From NCBI GenBank assembly GCA_019614645.1, contig JABWDB010000037.1, positions 744,001-808,000 of the forward strand: DNA of 64,000 bases, in the 5' to 3' direction. Shown piece by piece: positions 1 through 11,182 of this stretch. Position 1 is the stretch's first letter, and every line of letters begins with the position of its first letter. The translations under genes and the position numbers were made by a program. The DNA comes from Stratiolaelaps scimitus (lineage: Eukaryota; Arthropoda; Arachnida; Mesostigmata; Laelapidae). Below the pieces are notes generated by a model. That model was given only the letters and a program-made list of their open reading frames with translations. It made no database searches and was not told the origin of the DNA.

Positions 1-14
1 CCAATAATAATAAT

Positions 15-215
15 CAATTTTCCGGGCTGACTCACGGCCAAACTTTAACGTCCACGATACAGCTTTCGGCATTTCTTCATAAGACGGACAACCCCTTTAA
101 ATGAAAATGTGCAACGGTCGGGATCGAACCCGTGCACCTTCGTCCGTCTCCTCCGATTGCAAGACGCACACGAATGCACTCCACGTTACCGGGCAGCATA
201 AGCTACTGGCCGTCG
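15..215 (-). repeat. SINE family B, near-complete copy (tRNA-derived)
   Basis: A minus-strand short interspersed element. The tRNA-like head lies at about 120-215: read on the minus strand it has a box-B-like GGGTTCGATCCC (about 121-132) preceded by an A-box-like region containing TGCATTCGTGTGCGTC. The body follows towards position 15, with the family's typical end: ACGTTAAAGTTTGGCCGTGA followed by GTCAGCCCGGAAAA. The same head and tail recur at about 37.9 kb, 52.2 kb and 58.8 kb, which defines the family. The left edge lies at the start of the window, so a few tail bases could be missing. The tRNA origin is inferred from the internal Pol III promoter boxes; the parent tRNA is not certain. 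Confidence 0.7.
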
Positions 216-1039
216 GCGAACCGGGTCCAGGCCCCAAAATCACATGATAATATCAAAATCACAATCATAATACCGTTCGCAACAACGGGTTCTCGATTTC
301 TGTGGGCCCTTCTACGTACCAACACGGGAAGGCACGATCAAGAACGATGTCACGCTGTTTACGTGCGCAGCCACACGCATCACTGTGCACATTGAGCTCG
401 TCCGCCCCCCCCCCCCCCCCGTCTATTCCTCGCGTTCCCCGAATAGGTACCGGCAATCTTCAATAGGACACCTTCGTCAAAACGATACTACGAAATTATT
501 CATCTCCCCTCGTAATCGGGTGATTCACGAGGTATAAACACATTTGTTATTCAATTGGCCGCTTCCCCTTTAGCTCCTTCGAGCGTTCTCTCGTGAGCCC
601 TTTCACGACGGCGCTCACTAAGACAGTTGATCAGAGTCTCGTTACGTACACGGAGCACGCGCGATCGTATGTGAACTCGAGAGCGCCAAGCATAGGTAAG
701 GAACTAACTACGGCCACGGTCGGTGGCTCATCTTCGTCGATGTGAGTCCTAACCATTGAACAAACAACATTATTCCCTCATTCACACTTCGTCATCCGGT
801 GGTAGGCTCTGGATTTCCTTCATTGGACGGCGAACCAAATATTTCCTCACACTGACGAGGCTCTGGGATATCGAATACACTCTCCAGCTGCGGTCGGTGA
901 ATATGGACAGAGCTGGGTCCACCGGGAAATGTCAACGTCAAAGATGTCTGGCTGGTACACGCGATGACAAGGATGTCGGACAAGGAAAATTATTCCAGAC
1001 ATGAAACATAACCCATACCACTCTTTCATGGTTGTATAT
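216..1039. other. No recognisable gene
   Basis: Apart from the poly-C tract at 405-420 I see no feature here. The short open frames on both strands have no recognisable motif and look like chance frames. Confidence 0.5.
405..420. repeat. Poly-C tract (16 bases)
   Basis: An uninterrupted run of 16 C. The minus strand is G16 and could form a G-quadruplex. Homopolymers of this length are prone to sequencing and assembly length errors. Confidence 0.9.
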
Positions 1040-1110
1040 ACATATATATATATATATATTTTTTTTTTATGGCATGTATATATATATACATGCCACTAAA
1101 AATATATATA
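1039..1110. repeat. AT-rich microsatellite containing a foldback palindrome
   Basis: An AT/T-rich tract leads into a perfect 24-bp palindrome at 1071-1094 (GGCATGTATATA and its reverse complement). The complementarity extends outwards imperfectly: T-rich and TATATA sequence on the left faces TAAAAATATATA on the right, so a longer hairpin is possible. It could be a decayed foldback element or simply expansion of an AT repeat around a palindrome. Confidence 0.75.
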
Positions 1111-1837
1111 CACCAGTCCACCCATGGAACAGCGGTAAGCATATATACATATACATAATACAAGGTATTCACCTAGTCAATTACAAATGAGCATCATCAT
1201 AAACACAACATTACAATGCTTCTGCTTTTACGCAATAGTATGTTTGCTTGGCCCATTGCCAAGGGGATTCACAATCATGAGGACATTATCATCGTCGTCC
1301 AGGGTAACTGACCAATGATGATACTGTTGTTGATTGAGGAAAACAAGAAAGGGATCCTTTTATCTAATCTTTATCCGACTCTGATGTGTATCTATTTACA
1401 CTATCTACCTACCATAAAAATAAAGGAGAATTCTATTACATAATATTTAATGATATTAAGCTACCGCAGTTAACTAGTATATTTAGGCACGCGTCCGCCA
1501 GGATTGCTATTTGCGCTTATGAAATCGTCTGTAACTGGATTATCAATAAACTCGAACATCTGGTGAGCTCTGTGGCGACTCGACGTGCTGCCTTCACAAG
1601 GATGAAGTAAATGAATTGTCTACCGCTCGTATAAGGTGGTCCCGATATAAAAATAATTCCTTCAGTGGCTCGGCCCTGAAGTCGAGCCAGAGAATCCACC
1701 CGGTAGAAGAAACATTAATTTTGTAGGGTGCAATTGAGAACGCATGAGTGTAACAGTCAACGCGGCTGGGAGCGGACATCCACACAACCGGCCCTATGGT
1801 TTGAGGCGACGTCTTTGTACCATAGAATCGTAGCAAA

Positions 1838-1838
<1 letters not shown>
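1111..1838. other. No recognisable gene
   Basis: Non-repetitive sequence with no motif I recognise on either strand. The stretch at about 1590-1800 is slightly less AT-rich than its surroundings, but none of its frames gives a known domain. Confidence 0.45.

Positions 1839-1840
<2 letters not shown>

Positions 1841-1903
<63 letters not shown>
1841..1903. repeat. (TA)n microsatellite
   Basis: About 63 bp of almost pure TA dinucleotide, interrupted once by TG near the right end. Confidence 0.95.
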
Positions 1904-1998
1904 GTCGAGCTTGAAGCAGTTGGTATGTGTTTCGAGATGCTTATAGAATTAAACAGAGCGTAGAGGTTTAGTAATTGCAAAGCAAAGCGGGAAAATAC

Positions 1999-2012
1999 AA
2001 AAGTGGACAGTC
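1999..2012. repeat. Target-site duplication, left copy (R1-like element)
   Basis: Fourteen bases matching 3321-3334 at 13 of 14 positions, directly abutting the poly(A)/poly(T) end of the element. Confidence 0.8.
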
Positions 2013-2460
2013 TTTTTTTTTTTAGAGGAGGAAATTTTCTTCAAACGCACGGTTACCACCAGAGACATTCCAATCTCCATGAAAGTGGGCCGATCCAGTG
2101 CAGGGTTGACGTGGATGACAAAACGCCTCTGCCTGCTAAAACCATCCTCTGCTGAGAGTGTATCTCTTCCCCAGAGTCGGCACGCTTGGCATTACTTCGA
2201 TCTCTGGGGAAGGTGTGTACTGCTCCGGCTAGTGTTCTATAGCCGGGTGCCTTAGTCTCCTATGACTACTGTGGCTTCCGTGTTGGGGTCCTGCATGGGA
2301 ACGCTCGGTCACCTTATCCCCGGCCCGTAGCGGAAATGCGCGGGGAGAGACTGGTGAAGGAGGAGGCCCCCGTGACAGGCCTGCCAATCTACCCAAGAGG
2401 TACCGGCTGCTCGGTCCACCTATCCCCGGCCCTGAGCGGGAATGCGCGGGGGAAGCCGGT
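2013..2460 (-). other. 3' untranslated region of the R1-like element with an internal duplication
   Basis: Between the stop codon at 2461 and the poly(A) tail lies GC-rich sequence without a long frame. It holds two similar approximately 43-bp blocks, at 2303-2345 and 2409-2453, both containing TATCCCCGGCC and AATGCGCGGGG. They are diverged direct repeats 106 bp apart. Short 3' UTR repeats are known in LINEs; their role here is unknown. Confidence 0.7.
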
Positions 2461-3320
2461 CTAGCTAACGGTGGAGCGGGCCTCCGAGACCCCCCGGGGG
2501 GAGGGGCTTTGGTGGCTCACTCGGGCCCTTCTGTGTCTCTCCTTACTCTCCTTTAGCTTGATGATCCCCCCCATCCAATCTACGACCTCCGCCCAGGCTT
2601 CCCTCGATTTGACCATATGGGCCACGAGCTCTCGGACTGATTTCCCCGCAACCTCCCTCGAGCCCCCCTGCCTGGCTGCCGCTAGTGACGCACATTGGGT
2701 CACTGTGTGCTCGACGTCGTCTACCTCGCCCGCGTCACACAGCACGCATATGTCCACCTGGGTCTTTCCGATCTTGGCCATGTAGGTCTGGAACTGCCCA
2801 TGGCCCGTAAGCACCTGCGTCGCTTCGTACGTGAGCTCACCCATGTTGCTCTCCAACCACACCCTGAGGTCTGGTATCAGGCTTTTAGTCCAACACCCCT
2901 TCGTCACTCCCGGAGTAACCTGGGCCCACTCACGCCGCTAGGCGTCGAGGGTGGCCCTCCGGGCCATGGTCGGGTGGAGATTCCCAGCCGGGAGCCTGAG
3001 GCTTCTCTCAGTAGCTAGCAGGTCCCATGGCAACATTCTGGCTAGGGCCAGGAGGACGTCAGTCGACACAGTCCGGTACGCCCGGCTCACCCTGATTACC
3101 AGCGTCCGTTGAGCCGACCTCAGCATCCCCCTATTCTTCGCCGTGCGGAGCGCCTGGTTTGCCCATACTGGTGAACCGTAGAGGGCCATCGACTCAGCTA
3201 CCGATGCCAGCAGTCTCCTGTTCTCCTCCGACACTCCCCCCACCCTACGCATCAGACGCGCCAGGTTCAGAGAAACTCTCTGTGCCTTGGCTGTGGCGTA
3301 CCTGAGTGTGTGTAAGCCCG
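2461..3320 (-). pseudogene. R1-like RT C-terminal region with zinc knuckle (broken)
   Basis: The reading runs in one frame from about 3320 to the stop at 2461-2463 and is interrupted once by an in-frame TAG at 2938-2940. The upstream part (3320-2941) matches the thumb and connection region of an R1-type reverse transcriptase (ALYGSPVWA, RRVGGV). The downstream part includes IPDLRVWLE, a TGHGQFQTYM motif and a CCHC zinc knuckle of spacing C-2-C-9-H-4-C (CVLCDAG ... EHTVTQC), all typical of the C-terminus. The catalytic RT palm and the endonuclease domain are absent because of 5' truncation. The stop replaces the position where a tryptophan would be expected, so a single G-to-A change could explain it (inference). 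Confidence 0.85.
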
Positions 3321-3334
3321 AAAAGTGCACAGTC
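3321..3334. repeat. Target-site duplication, right copy (R1-like element)
   Basis: Right-hand partner of 1999-2012, abutting the truncated 5' end of the element. An apparent GTG start at 3330 for the pseudogene lies inside this host-derived repeat and is therefore accidental. Confidence 0.8.
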
Positions 3335-5105
3335 TAGGTGAAGCAAAATGACCAGTCACTTCTACACCATTCTGTTCATGATCATTTGTAGTCACAAGTC
3401 TCTGTACGGCTTGCTAGATGGAAATAACTCATTGGGTGCTTGCATCGATAATTAACTTAGATCACTCATCCTAAATGTAGCGAAATTGGGATATCGTTAT
3501 TTAAAAATATACCCCACATATATCATAAAAAAAAAATATATATATATATTTATATATAAATCATTTTCGGCGGCGTCAGTGTCTGCGGCGTCAGAATTTC
3601 GCTAAATTATACTATTGACTAACGCGTTGGACATACAATTTCATATGGCTCAACGGTATTTACTCAGGCCGCGTTGGACAGCCAGAGAACAGCTTTGTTC
3701 GAACTCCCATGCAGCTATGAAAATTGTCCATCGATAGATTTCTTATACGAAGAATGGCTGTGGCTGAATTCGTACGAACAACGTGAAGTACCATGTCACG
3801 AAATCTCTCGTGCAGGTGCTTGCTAGTACACGTGCTCTCTAGAGACGACATTGTCAAGGTTGCTGGCTACTCCCAGTTCGCCTCGATGAAATTGTCTTCG
3901 TACCCGCAATGCCACTCCAATCGATTGCGGGTATCTCATGTTGCTACGGGAAGGATGAACCACAAGGCTGTGGTGATCATATGTCTCCTGGACACGCGCA
4001 TCAACATCGGACACGCAATCATCGGGATATAAAACGACGTCGAGAATATATTCACTGCTTAGTCCGGTGGCAGGCTATTTAAAAATTCAACATCAAAGAG
4101 GAATCAAGGAAATGCAAAGAACTACAGAACTAAAGGAGATGAAATGGCTGGTACTCTGTTGTGACGACAACCCAAACAATTGCGGAGCTGATACTCCCCG
4201 CAATAGTAATGGGCAAACTTAATTAGATATTTCAAGAATACGAGTACGCCGCCATCCCCGATACCCCTGAGTCTTCTGAATACGTTGACTTGCTCCATAA
4301 ATACCATCCGCCAGCTAGGTCTCAAGCTATGGTAGAAATTCAATAACATTTGGTAATCGAATGCTACTTCTGTTCTCTTCATATATAATATCTCAAACGC
4401 CGCAAATGTACATTGATCATTAGCTCTTGTTAATACTCGACAACGGATGCGTGACAGGATATTAATTAGAAGTTAACCTGGCGAAGTTAACAGCGAAATG
4501 AGAAGGACAATTTGGAATATTGTTGCCCTATGTGAATGTTCACAGTCGAATACCAGAAATGGCAGCGCTGGCATATGCTGAACAATCTCTTGAATCTATA
4601 CTATTTATAGACCTGTACAAGAAGTGTGGTCCAGTATGTGTGTGTTCCTATGTGTTCCTATCGCAAATCAACATACTGCGAAGGTTTCTCTTGGATCAGC
4701 TACAAATGCCGATAGTTTGGCTTTGTATCTCATCTTTGACTTGAGGTCCCCGCCGGCTGAGGACTCTATTCTTCACTATTCCTCTGAAGTCGATGCCTGC
4801 TCGGAGATGAATCATGCACCGCAACCTCTCTCTCTCTATATATATATATACATGCACCAAAACGACCCAATGGCAGTAACCTAGCTCATATATGGCTTAG
4901 CCACGCCTTATGAATATATGACTGCGCAAACATGACAGAAGGCGTATGTTGCTAAAATAAGCCGCCACTGTATCATATCTCCCTTTGACGGAGCTGGCAT
5001 AAAAATATGCGATCCATAATTAATGGTTGTAAGGCGGATGGGAGAAAAAAAGTATCTTGAAATGAATTGAAACAGATATAGAGACAACATATCGTAGCTG
5101 TTTAT
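3335..5105. other. No recognisable gene; short AT and CT/AT microsatellites
   Basis: The tract contains an AT microsatellite near 3536-3558 and a (CT)n-(AT)n tract near 4829-4851. Short frames on both strands show no domain. Nothing else is supported. Confidence 0.5.
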
Positions 5106-5240
5106 GGTAAAGGTTAAAGGTATTTATTGGTTTACTGTAATATTAAAGGAAGTGCAATTTTTTCAATCCAGCTTGAGTTCTCCCATATGTCGTCATCAGG
5201 TCGCGGGACTTGAAGCTGCGGCCTGATAAGCCTTAACGGA
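5106..5240 (-). repeat. SINE family A copy (diverged)
   Basis: The plus strand begins with GGTAAAGGTTAAAGG and a TTTATTGGTTTA block, continues with a diverged version of the family's GAGCTGCAATT, and ends in a damaged tRNA-like head containing a B-box-like stretch (GCGGGACTTGAAGCTGCGG, read in reverse). It is the most diverged of the longer copies of family A and therefore probably old. Confidence 0.65.
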
Positions 5241-6599
5241 ATCGGCATATTCAAGCGAATACATCGTATGGGATGCTACAACGTGCTGCCAGTGAGTAGT
5301 CTCAGCTGTTTGAGTAGCAACTGATAGAATTGAGCATGAAATCTTTATTATTGGTGCTGTAAGGCCCGTCCAATTTCTTTACCGGGGAGCTGACATATTT
5401 CACGACGCGATATAAAATATTTGGTCAAGTTGACCCCTACCTCAGTTTACCCCGGTCAGATGCAGCAGCCAGGACGCATAAAACAGGCGTATGCTAATGC
5501 ATTCGTTTAGTTATATTTTAAAATGTCTTCAACCAAATTTTAATATATCTTACAAGTGCGGTGGCTTCTTAGTGACATGGTACGTGAATGTCTTTCATGA
5601 TGGATTTAACCAGTATTTGCTGAAAACGCCAGACTAAGGGCTCGAACGACATCACTGTCATGTCGAAGTGTATCTCACAAGGTTGCCTCGTATATGTTCG
5701 AGTCTAAGCCTGGAGCATCACATCATCAATTTTACTCTAGAGAGGATATTAAATTTATTTGAAGATCGATAGACTAAGCCTTTTAGGGTCCCTGAAAGCT
5801 CACTGCCACTGGGTATGTCTTAAAACTTCGATTTCAATTAAAACTTAAATGGAAGAAACTATATAGCCAAATGATTAACTGAGGAGGTGGCTGTACCCGT
5901 TTCACAAATGTAAAAAAAACGCCACTATAACTGTTAAGTGTCGTTACTGATCGGTCGGAAACTTGCCTTGCTAATCATGGACAAGGTGATCGCATTTTTT
6001 AGTGGATAATAAGTCAATGAAGCACTTATCTGAAAGTCACAACCCATCGGAACAAAATAAGAAATTTCAAGACGATTTTGTCTGTTCCATGTTATAGTGA
6101 GGGGTATACGCGCCAAGGGATAGTCGTGTAAAAAATGCATTAAAGTCATCAGTGGCCGTTTTGAGAGCTCACCCAGGCGTGTACGGCACACGATGGCTAA
6201 AACTCTTTACAAGTTTCATCGTTGTGGCTGTACTTGACGACAAAGTTTTGTCGAGACAAGCTTCAAAGCAAATCCATACTAAGCGACTGCTACTGGCAGA
6301 GAAGTAGCAATATGACTTCGCTCTGGTTTATGCATGTACCTGACCTGAAGACGTCAGGTTCACTATCGTGGTGGTGATCTCCAAAAGGAAATTGGAAAAT
6401 AGATGAAAAACAATGAACAGATCTAGTTTGAACAGATCATCCTTTACCTATCTGGCAGGATGACATATAAGAAGAAGAACGGCTGGAACTTCGAAACAAA
6501 TAGAGTCTACGGTTCCAATCTTGCAGTGCTCACACGAATCGATGTGGAATTAAACCAACTTCGAGAAAACAATTGTTTGACGAAACAATTTTCCTATAT
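5241..6599. other. No recognisable gene
   Basis: Unique-looking, moderately AT-rich sequence. I see no coding motif and no clear repeat on either strand. Confidence 0.45.
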
Positions 6600-6698
6600 A
6601 AAAGGTAAAGGGTAAAGCTTTATTGGTTTATTAAAGGAGCTGCAAATTCACAATGCTTAAGCTATCTTATATGTCATCGCGCAGCGGGACTCGATCTT
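6600..6698 (-). repeat. SINE family A, body plus partial head
   Basis: A good match to the family-A body: AAAGGTAAAGGGTAAAG, TTTATTGGTTTATTAAAGG, AGCTGCAA, CAATGCTTAAGCT and TATGTCATC. It is followed by only the start of the tRNA-like head (GCAGCGGGACTCGA), so the minus-strand 5' part is missing. Confidence 0.75.
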
Positions 6699-6699
6699 A

Positions 6700-7700
6700 T
6701 GAAACATAGTCATACAATGAGTACGTTTCATATTATTGTGTGTCTTAATATAAATAATAATTAGTATTGGTCTTTCTCACCGGGATCCTGGGGTGGAGAT
6801 GATATTAAAGTTGAATTTCGACAGACGTGTAATTCACGTTGTTAATCCTTCATTCGTGACAGATAATTTTGGCGACATTTTTTGAAAGCGATATTTTCTA
6901 TAAAAAGACATCTCTAAATGCTCAGTTTATAATTCTGGAAGTCGACTCCAGTAGGATGCTGGTAGTGACTGCCTGAGCAAACCCTTGCTTATCTATCTAA
7001 TGACCACAAAGAGAAACCGAAATGAGCTTGCGAGCAAAACTGGTTTATATAAGCTCGAGGGCTCATATAGGCCATGAGCCCTAGGGCAAACCCTGCACTA
7101 CTGCTGACAAGCGGCTGAAGATCCGACTGGAGTCAGCTTGACGGAGACGAGATTGAGTAACTTTCGTGAGTTGAAAGAAACCTTTACGTACTGAGCGAGT
7201 TACAAACTACGGACGATGATTAGACGCTGGCTTAAGCGACAACAGCGAGGCTCTATCGGCCATCAAAAGGTAACACAATTACCCCTAATCCTCATAACGG
7301 TGTAGGTTACAGTGCTAGTTACATTGCAAAGAACAGAAGCATTACCGTTGCGTTGCCTATCTCGGATAAAGTCGTCAGCGATAGTTTCAATTGTGCGTTT
7401 TTGCCAAAACCACTTCCCCTTAACACACTCCACGCCGCTTTTGAGAGTAGGCCCGTAAAGGAAACCTCGGAGAGCCGACCATGATGACGACAGCAAAGAA
7501 CCACACCTGACAGATAATTGAAAGAACACCTGTCCTAAAAGGCAAAGGTGAGCTGCGAAATGATCTGAGGAAAAGAGAAGACTCGCCAATACGTCTCGCA
7601 GCGGGAGATACCGAGACATGGACCAATCCACGAAGAATGGAAAGATTGATGATTGGCTGAGATAGACTACTGAAGTCGCAGACAGACTTCTGTTTACGAT
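6700..7700. other. No recognisable gene
   Basis: The frames of up to 126 codons on the minus strand (7263-7800) have no recognisable domain. They overlap the edge of the non-LTR fossil on the other strand and are probably chance frames. Confidence 0.4.
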
Positions 7701-7729
7701 ACAGGCATTTCAGCGAGATGCCGGATGCG

Positions 7730-8600
7730 GTCAGCGGTATCTGGAAACAGATATCTACTGACCTGGCCCGGGACATTGAGGCCCTCCCGAAATTTCCCAA
7801 GTGGGAACTCGACTAAGAGTGACGTTTAGCCAGGCAATGAATGGTATACGGCAATCGCTTGTAGGGTTGGAGCGAGTTCCACGATATTCGGGGCAAGACA
7901 CAACTGGAAGATAAATCATACATATATCTAGTGACAATGCTGGACCGGCTCAGGAGCAATCATAGAGTACCGTAACCTCTCGGAATAAGAGAGGCTATGG
8001 ACTGAGAAGTCGGCCAAAGCGCCCGAAAAACTAAACACCCAGGCACTGTGGGCATGCAAATAGCTGGATATTCTACAGCACAAGAAGGAAGGCAATCACG
8101 ATACCCAAACTAAAAAAAGCACGGGAACAACTGCGCCAAGAACGACCAGAGAGTTTATCGAAAATGATCAACGGTGTGCCGTCTGGTCGACCCTGGAAAT
8201 ATCAGAATACCCTGTTGTATCTGAATTTCTGAATATTGGATCTCAATGGACCACCTTCGAAACAAGGACGAGCCAAATCATTCTTTGATTAAGGACAATA
8301 ATAAGGATAAGGACAACCCATACGTGTCTGGGCCAACCCATACGCTCAACAACCCATACGCCAACCCATACGCTCTGACAACCCATACGCTCAGAGCCAT
8401 ATTAACAAGGATAAACACCCTTGAGAGTGAATCGACGTGCAGCCGCGTGCAGCGAAGCTGGACACAACACCGGCAGTGGAAATCCTCCAGAGACAATTTC
8501 CTGATCACTTTAAAAGCGATATTCAAACGTGTCTCAAATGTGAGGTAAAGTCAAAAACCATGGGACATGTCCTGCTAGAAGACGGGACCACCTATACGTC
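7730..8600 (+). pseudogene. Decayed non-LTR reverse transcriptase, C-terminal part
   Basis: Plus-strand sequence with many stops and frameshifts that still reads as the RT palm-to-thumb region and C-terminus of a LINE-type element. A tract at about 7905-7935 reads LEDKSYIYL, resembling the common LPEEESYKYLGI motif. Near 8465-8570 it reads TPAVEILQRQFPDH followed by C-x2-C and TMGHVL, which fits the cysteine-rich C-terminal knuckle of such elements. It aligns by eye with 55590-56460 on the same strand, so both derive from one family. It is non-functional. The clade is not assigned. Confidence 0.6.
8303..8400. repeat. Minisatellite with ACCCATACG core
   Basis: Five irregularly spaced copies of ACCCATACG within about 95 bp, separated by short linkers, inside the non-LTR fossil. 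It has no counterpart in the related copy at 55.6 kb, so it probably expanded after insertion. Confidence 0.75.
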
Positions 8601-11163
8601 AGGATAACTATAACCACACCATGGACAGTAAGGACATTTGAATTGTCATCAAATGTCCTTGTATAGCTATTGACGTTGCCAAAACCAAATAGGACGAAAA
8701 CGAGTGAATGATATTGGAGTTAATAGAAGTAATCCCTAAATGGAACCCACAATTGCTGTTTACGCAAACGAGAGTAGCGACCCGCTACACGTGTTTGTAG
8801 CTTGATAAAATTGAATTTAAAACTTCAAATGAATAGTCCTTCATTTTGCTAAAGTTAGTCAAATGGCATAGGAACATGTAGGAAATTAAAGCCTCAAAAC
8901 TGCAATAATCCCTTTGTGGTAAGCCCTCGACGGCGGGTTGGGTGATCAATGAGCGCTCTTGAAAGCCAGAGGTTCTTTTTAGAGCATGCCTCTTATTGGC
9001 ATATACGTATGTGATCCTATGTTTAGCAATTTTGCGGAACCGCTCGTAGCTTAAGATAGGAAGGAAAGCTGCGCATTACGAATTTTCTGAAGTGTTCTTT
9101 ACAAAATTCCGTGCTGCAATGGACTTCGGGTTGAGTATCGGGAGAAACATACAGATTACAAAAAAATATATATATATATATAGCTACGATAAGGGAGGGC
9201 TACGAATAGGGCTAGTGATACCTAGACACGATGGCTCGAACTGGGGGTTGGAACCGAGCTGGATACTTTAGGATGTAAAAAAAGGTAGACCTGAAAAAGT
9301 GCTATAGATCAGTGAGTACTGGGAATTGTTTACGAAGCCGATATCGAGATTTTTCGCTGCCACGTTTCGATACAGATACTTAACATGATAACAACCAAGC
9401 TCAACACAAGAACCCGTTTTCCTCCCAGTGCCCGCCATCGCCTGCGTGTACTATTATATAAGCGTATGCTAGATAGATGGATAGATAGCTAGGCATATAT
9501 GGTTAGAGGAACAGACTGGACCGGCTCATGATGCATGCGTTGGAAACTGGACAACTTCCAGCTGTCGGCGGGCGTTCTTACCGTGCACTGAGTTTTTTAT
9601 TTTCAAGGGGAAGCGAGGCCGGGGGTTTGGGGGGAGGGGGTACTTACCACAGTGCGTCTGCCTAACGGACCGCTCTTCCAGCAGCTCTAACTAAGAAGCG
9701 TCTAGACACCTGCGGGTGAGCTCAACCCGTTGAATGCAAAACGGGCTTCATATCCGCATTTCGTTTGCATTTCATCGTCGTCCTGCGCCTTAGGATGCCT
9801 AGTTCTTCCTGCGTCGGGGGTCTTGACATTATCCTGACTGATCTGACAAAATCACGTAATATCACGTCAGCAAATGGAGATTATTGTGCTGATGATTGTT
9901 CTACAATTGAATAGAACGTCCACTTACAGCGATACCAAATAGGCTCATATATCAGTGACTACACTTCGACTGTTGCCATTCAGAATATACCTATATATAT
10001 ATATATATATATATAAGGTCAAACGGCAGGCAACGGCTGAATAAAAAAATTTTATTGTGTGATTATTATGCATTACGTTTGATTACACAGCTACAAGAGT
10101 TCCTTGCGTTGACGAATACACGGGCGACAGACAAATATTCCAGTTATAAATTTTTTCAACATTATGTGCTCATCAAGTCGATTACAATAGCCGCCGTGTG
10201 AGGTGTTCACGAAAGTTCATGTAAATTCCACCGTGGGCCAGGTCATTGTTTTTTTTCTCTGGAAAGCTGGTACCGTCTTTCCACATGATGCTGGATAGGT
10301 GTGACTCTCGTTGTTGAGTGGGTAGATTCGTACAATTATGATGGGCTGTCAGGCCAGCGAATACAGCCAGGTGCTTAAGCCCGTAAGCAGGAACACATTC
10401 CACCTCATAGCAGTGAGATGTAGAAAGATCATTACGTTGAATGCTCCGCCAGAGGCTTTGCCTCCAGGCCGGCTCTTACGAAATGCACATTATCTCACTC
10501 TCGCAGGGCCGTTCTTTTTTGTGTGTTTGATTTGTTATGAAGTGTAACTTTCATTTCTAGTAACGAAATAAGCAAGCGATACATATGTACGATACCTCAT
10601 AGATCAGGCTGATGAGGCTTATTGAATGCTAGCCATTTGTGCAACCTCACAAGCAGTGAATCACTCGAAAGTATCTTTCTCTAATTTAACTTCGAGTGTA
10701 ACGGCTGTGGGAACATTTGGAAGTTTGAAAATTGTACAGAGTGGTTATAAGTACATGTTTCTTTATACACCCATAGTTATGTGTGTGTGTGTGGTTCATG
10801 GTGACCCTATTGTAAGGATTACTTTGTCAAGAGAGTACAAAGGCGGATTCGAAAAGCTATTTGACAGCCAGACTGGTCCTGCTTGGTCGACGATGTGCTT
10901 ACTTTTGACTACTGATGCTGCTGCTGCTGTTTAAGACTATCTACCGCCATGCTCGTCCTCTAAAGCCTCGATATATAGATACATTTCGTGCTGTATTGTG
11001 TGTATATTCTTTTCAGTATCCACTGAACTGACGCGCACCCCGAGATCTCGTACATATTACCCTTTTCGACCAGATTTATCGCAACCGATTCCAGCTAGCA
11101 GCCAGCGATCCCGTCGGAGGCTAAGGCCTGACGGATTCGCGCACTAGACTTGCTACTGCGGAC
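8601..11163. other. No recognisable gene; AT microsatellites
   Basis: AT tracts lie near 9163-9182 and 9990-10014, GT-rich sequence near 10782-10793, and a short GATA-like run near 9471-9488. The small frames at 10182-10934 have no recognisable motif. Nothing else is supported. Confidence 0.45.
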
Positions 11164-11182
11164 GGCCGGCCGGCCGGCCGGC
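11164..11182. repeat. GGCC-type tandem palindrome
   Basis: A 19-bp run of repeated GGCC units, conspicuous in AT-rich surroundings. It is self-complementary at several registers. No function can be inferred. Confidence 0.85.

Larger units (their letters stand above)
2013..3320 (-). mobile_element. R1-clade non-LTR retrotransposon, 5'-truncated, with poly(A) and target-site duplication
   Basis: A minus-strand LINE-type insertion. It runs from a truncated 5' end at 3320 through the C-terminal part of the second reading frame (3320-2461) and an approximately 440-bp 3' untranslated region to a poly(A) tail, seen as T11 on the plus strand at 2013-2023. It is bracketed by a 14-bp direct repeat, 1999-2012 and 3321-3334 (AAAAGTG, then G or C, then ACAGTC), one mismatch in 14. 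That is the expected signature of target-primed reverse transcription. 5' truncation is usual for LINEs, so the copy cannot make a functional endonuclease or RT. The clade is assigned from the arrangement of RT thumb, the IPDLRVW motif, the GHG motif and a CCHC knuckle, which are typical of R1-like elements of arthropods. Confidence 0.88.

Noticed and set aside
1594..1980. A 128-codon minus-strand frame with alternating Tyr-Ile
   Set aside because: Most of it is the translated (TA)n microsatellite. The same applies to frames at 39803-40087 and 61409-61740.
11164..11182. CpG-island-like promoter at the GGCC repeat
   Set aside because: Only 19 bp of GGCC repetition; surrounding sequence is not GC-rich enough and no gene follows.
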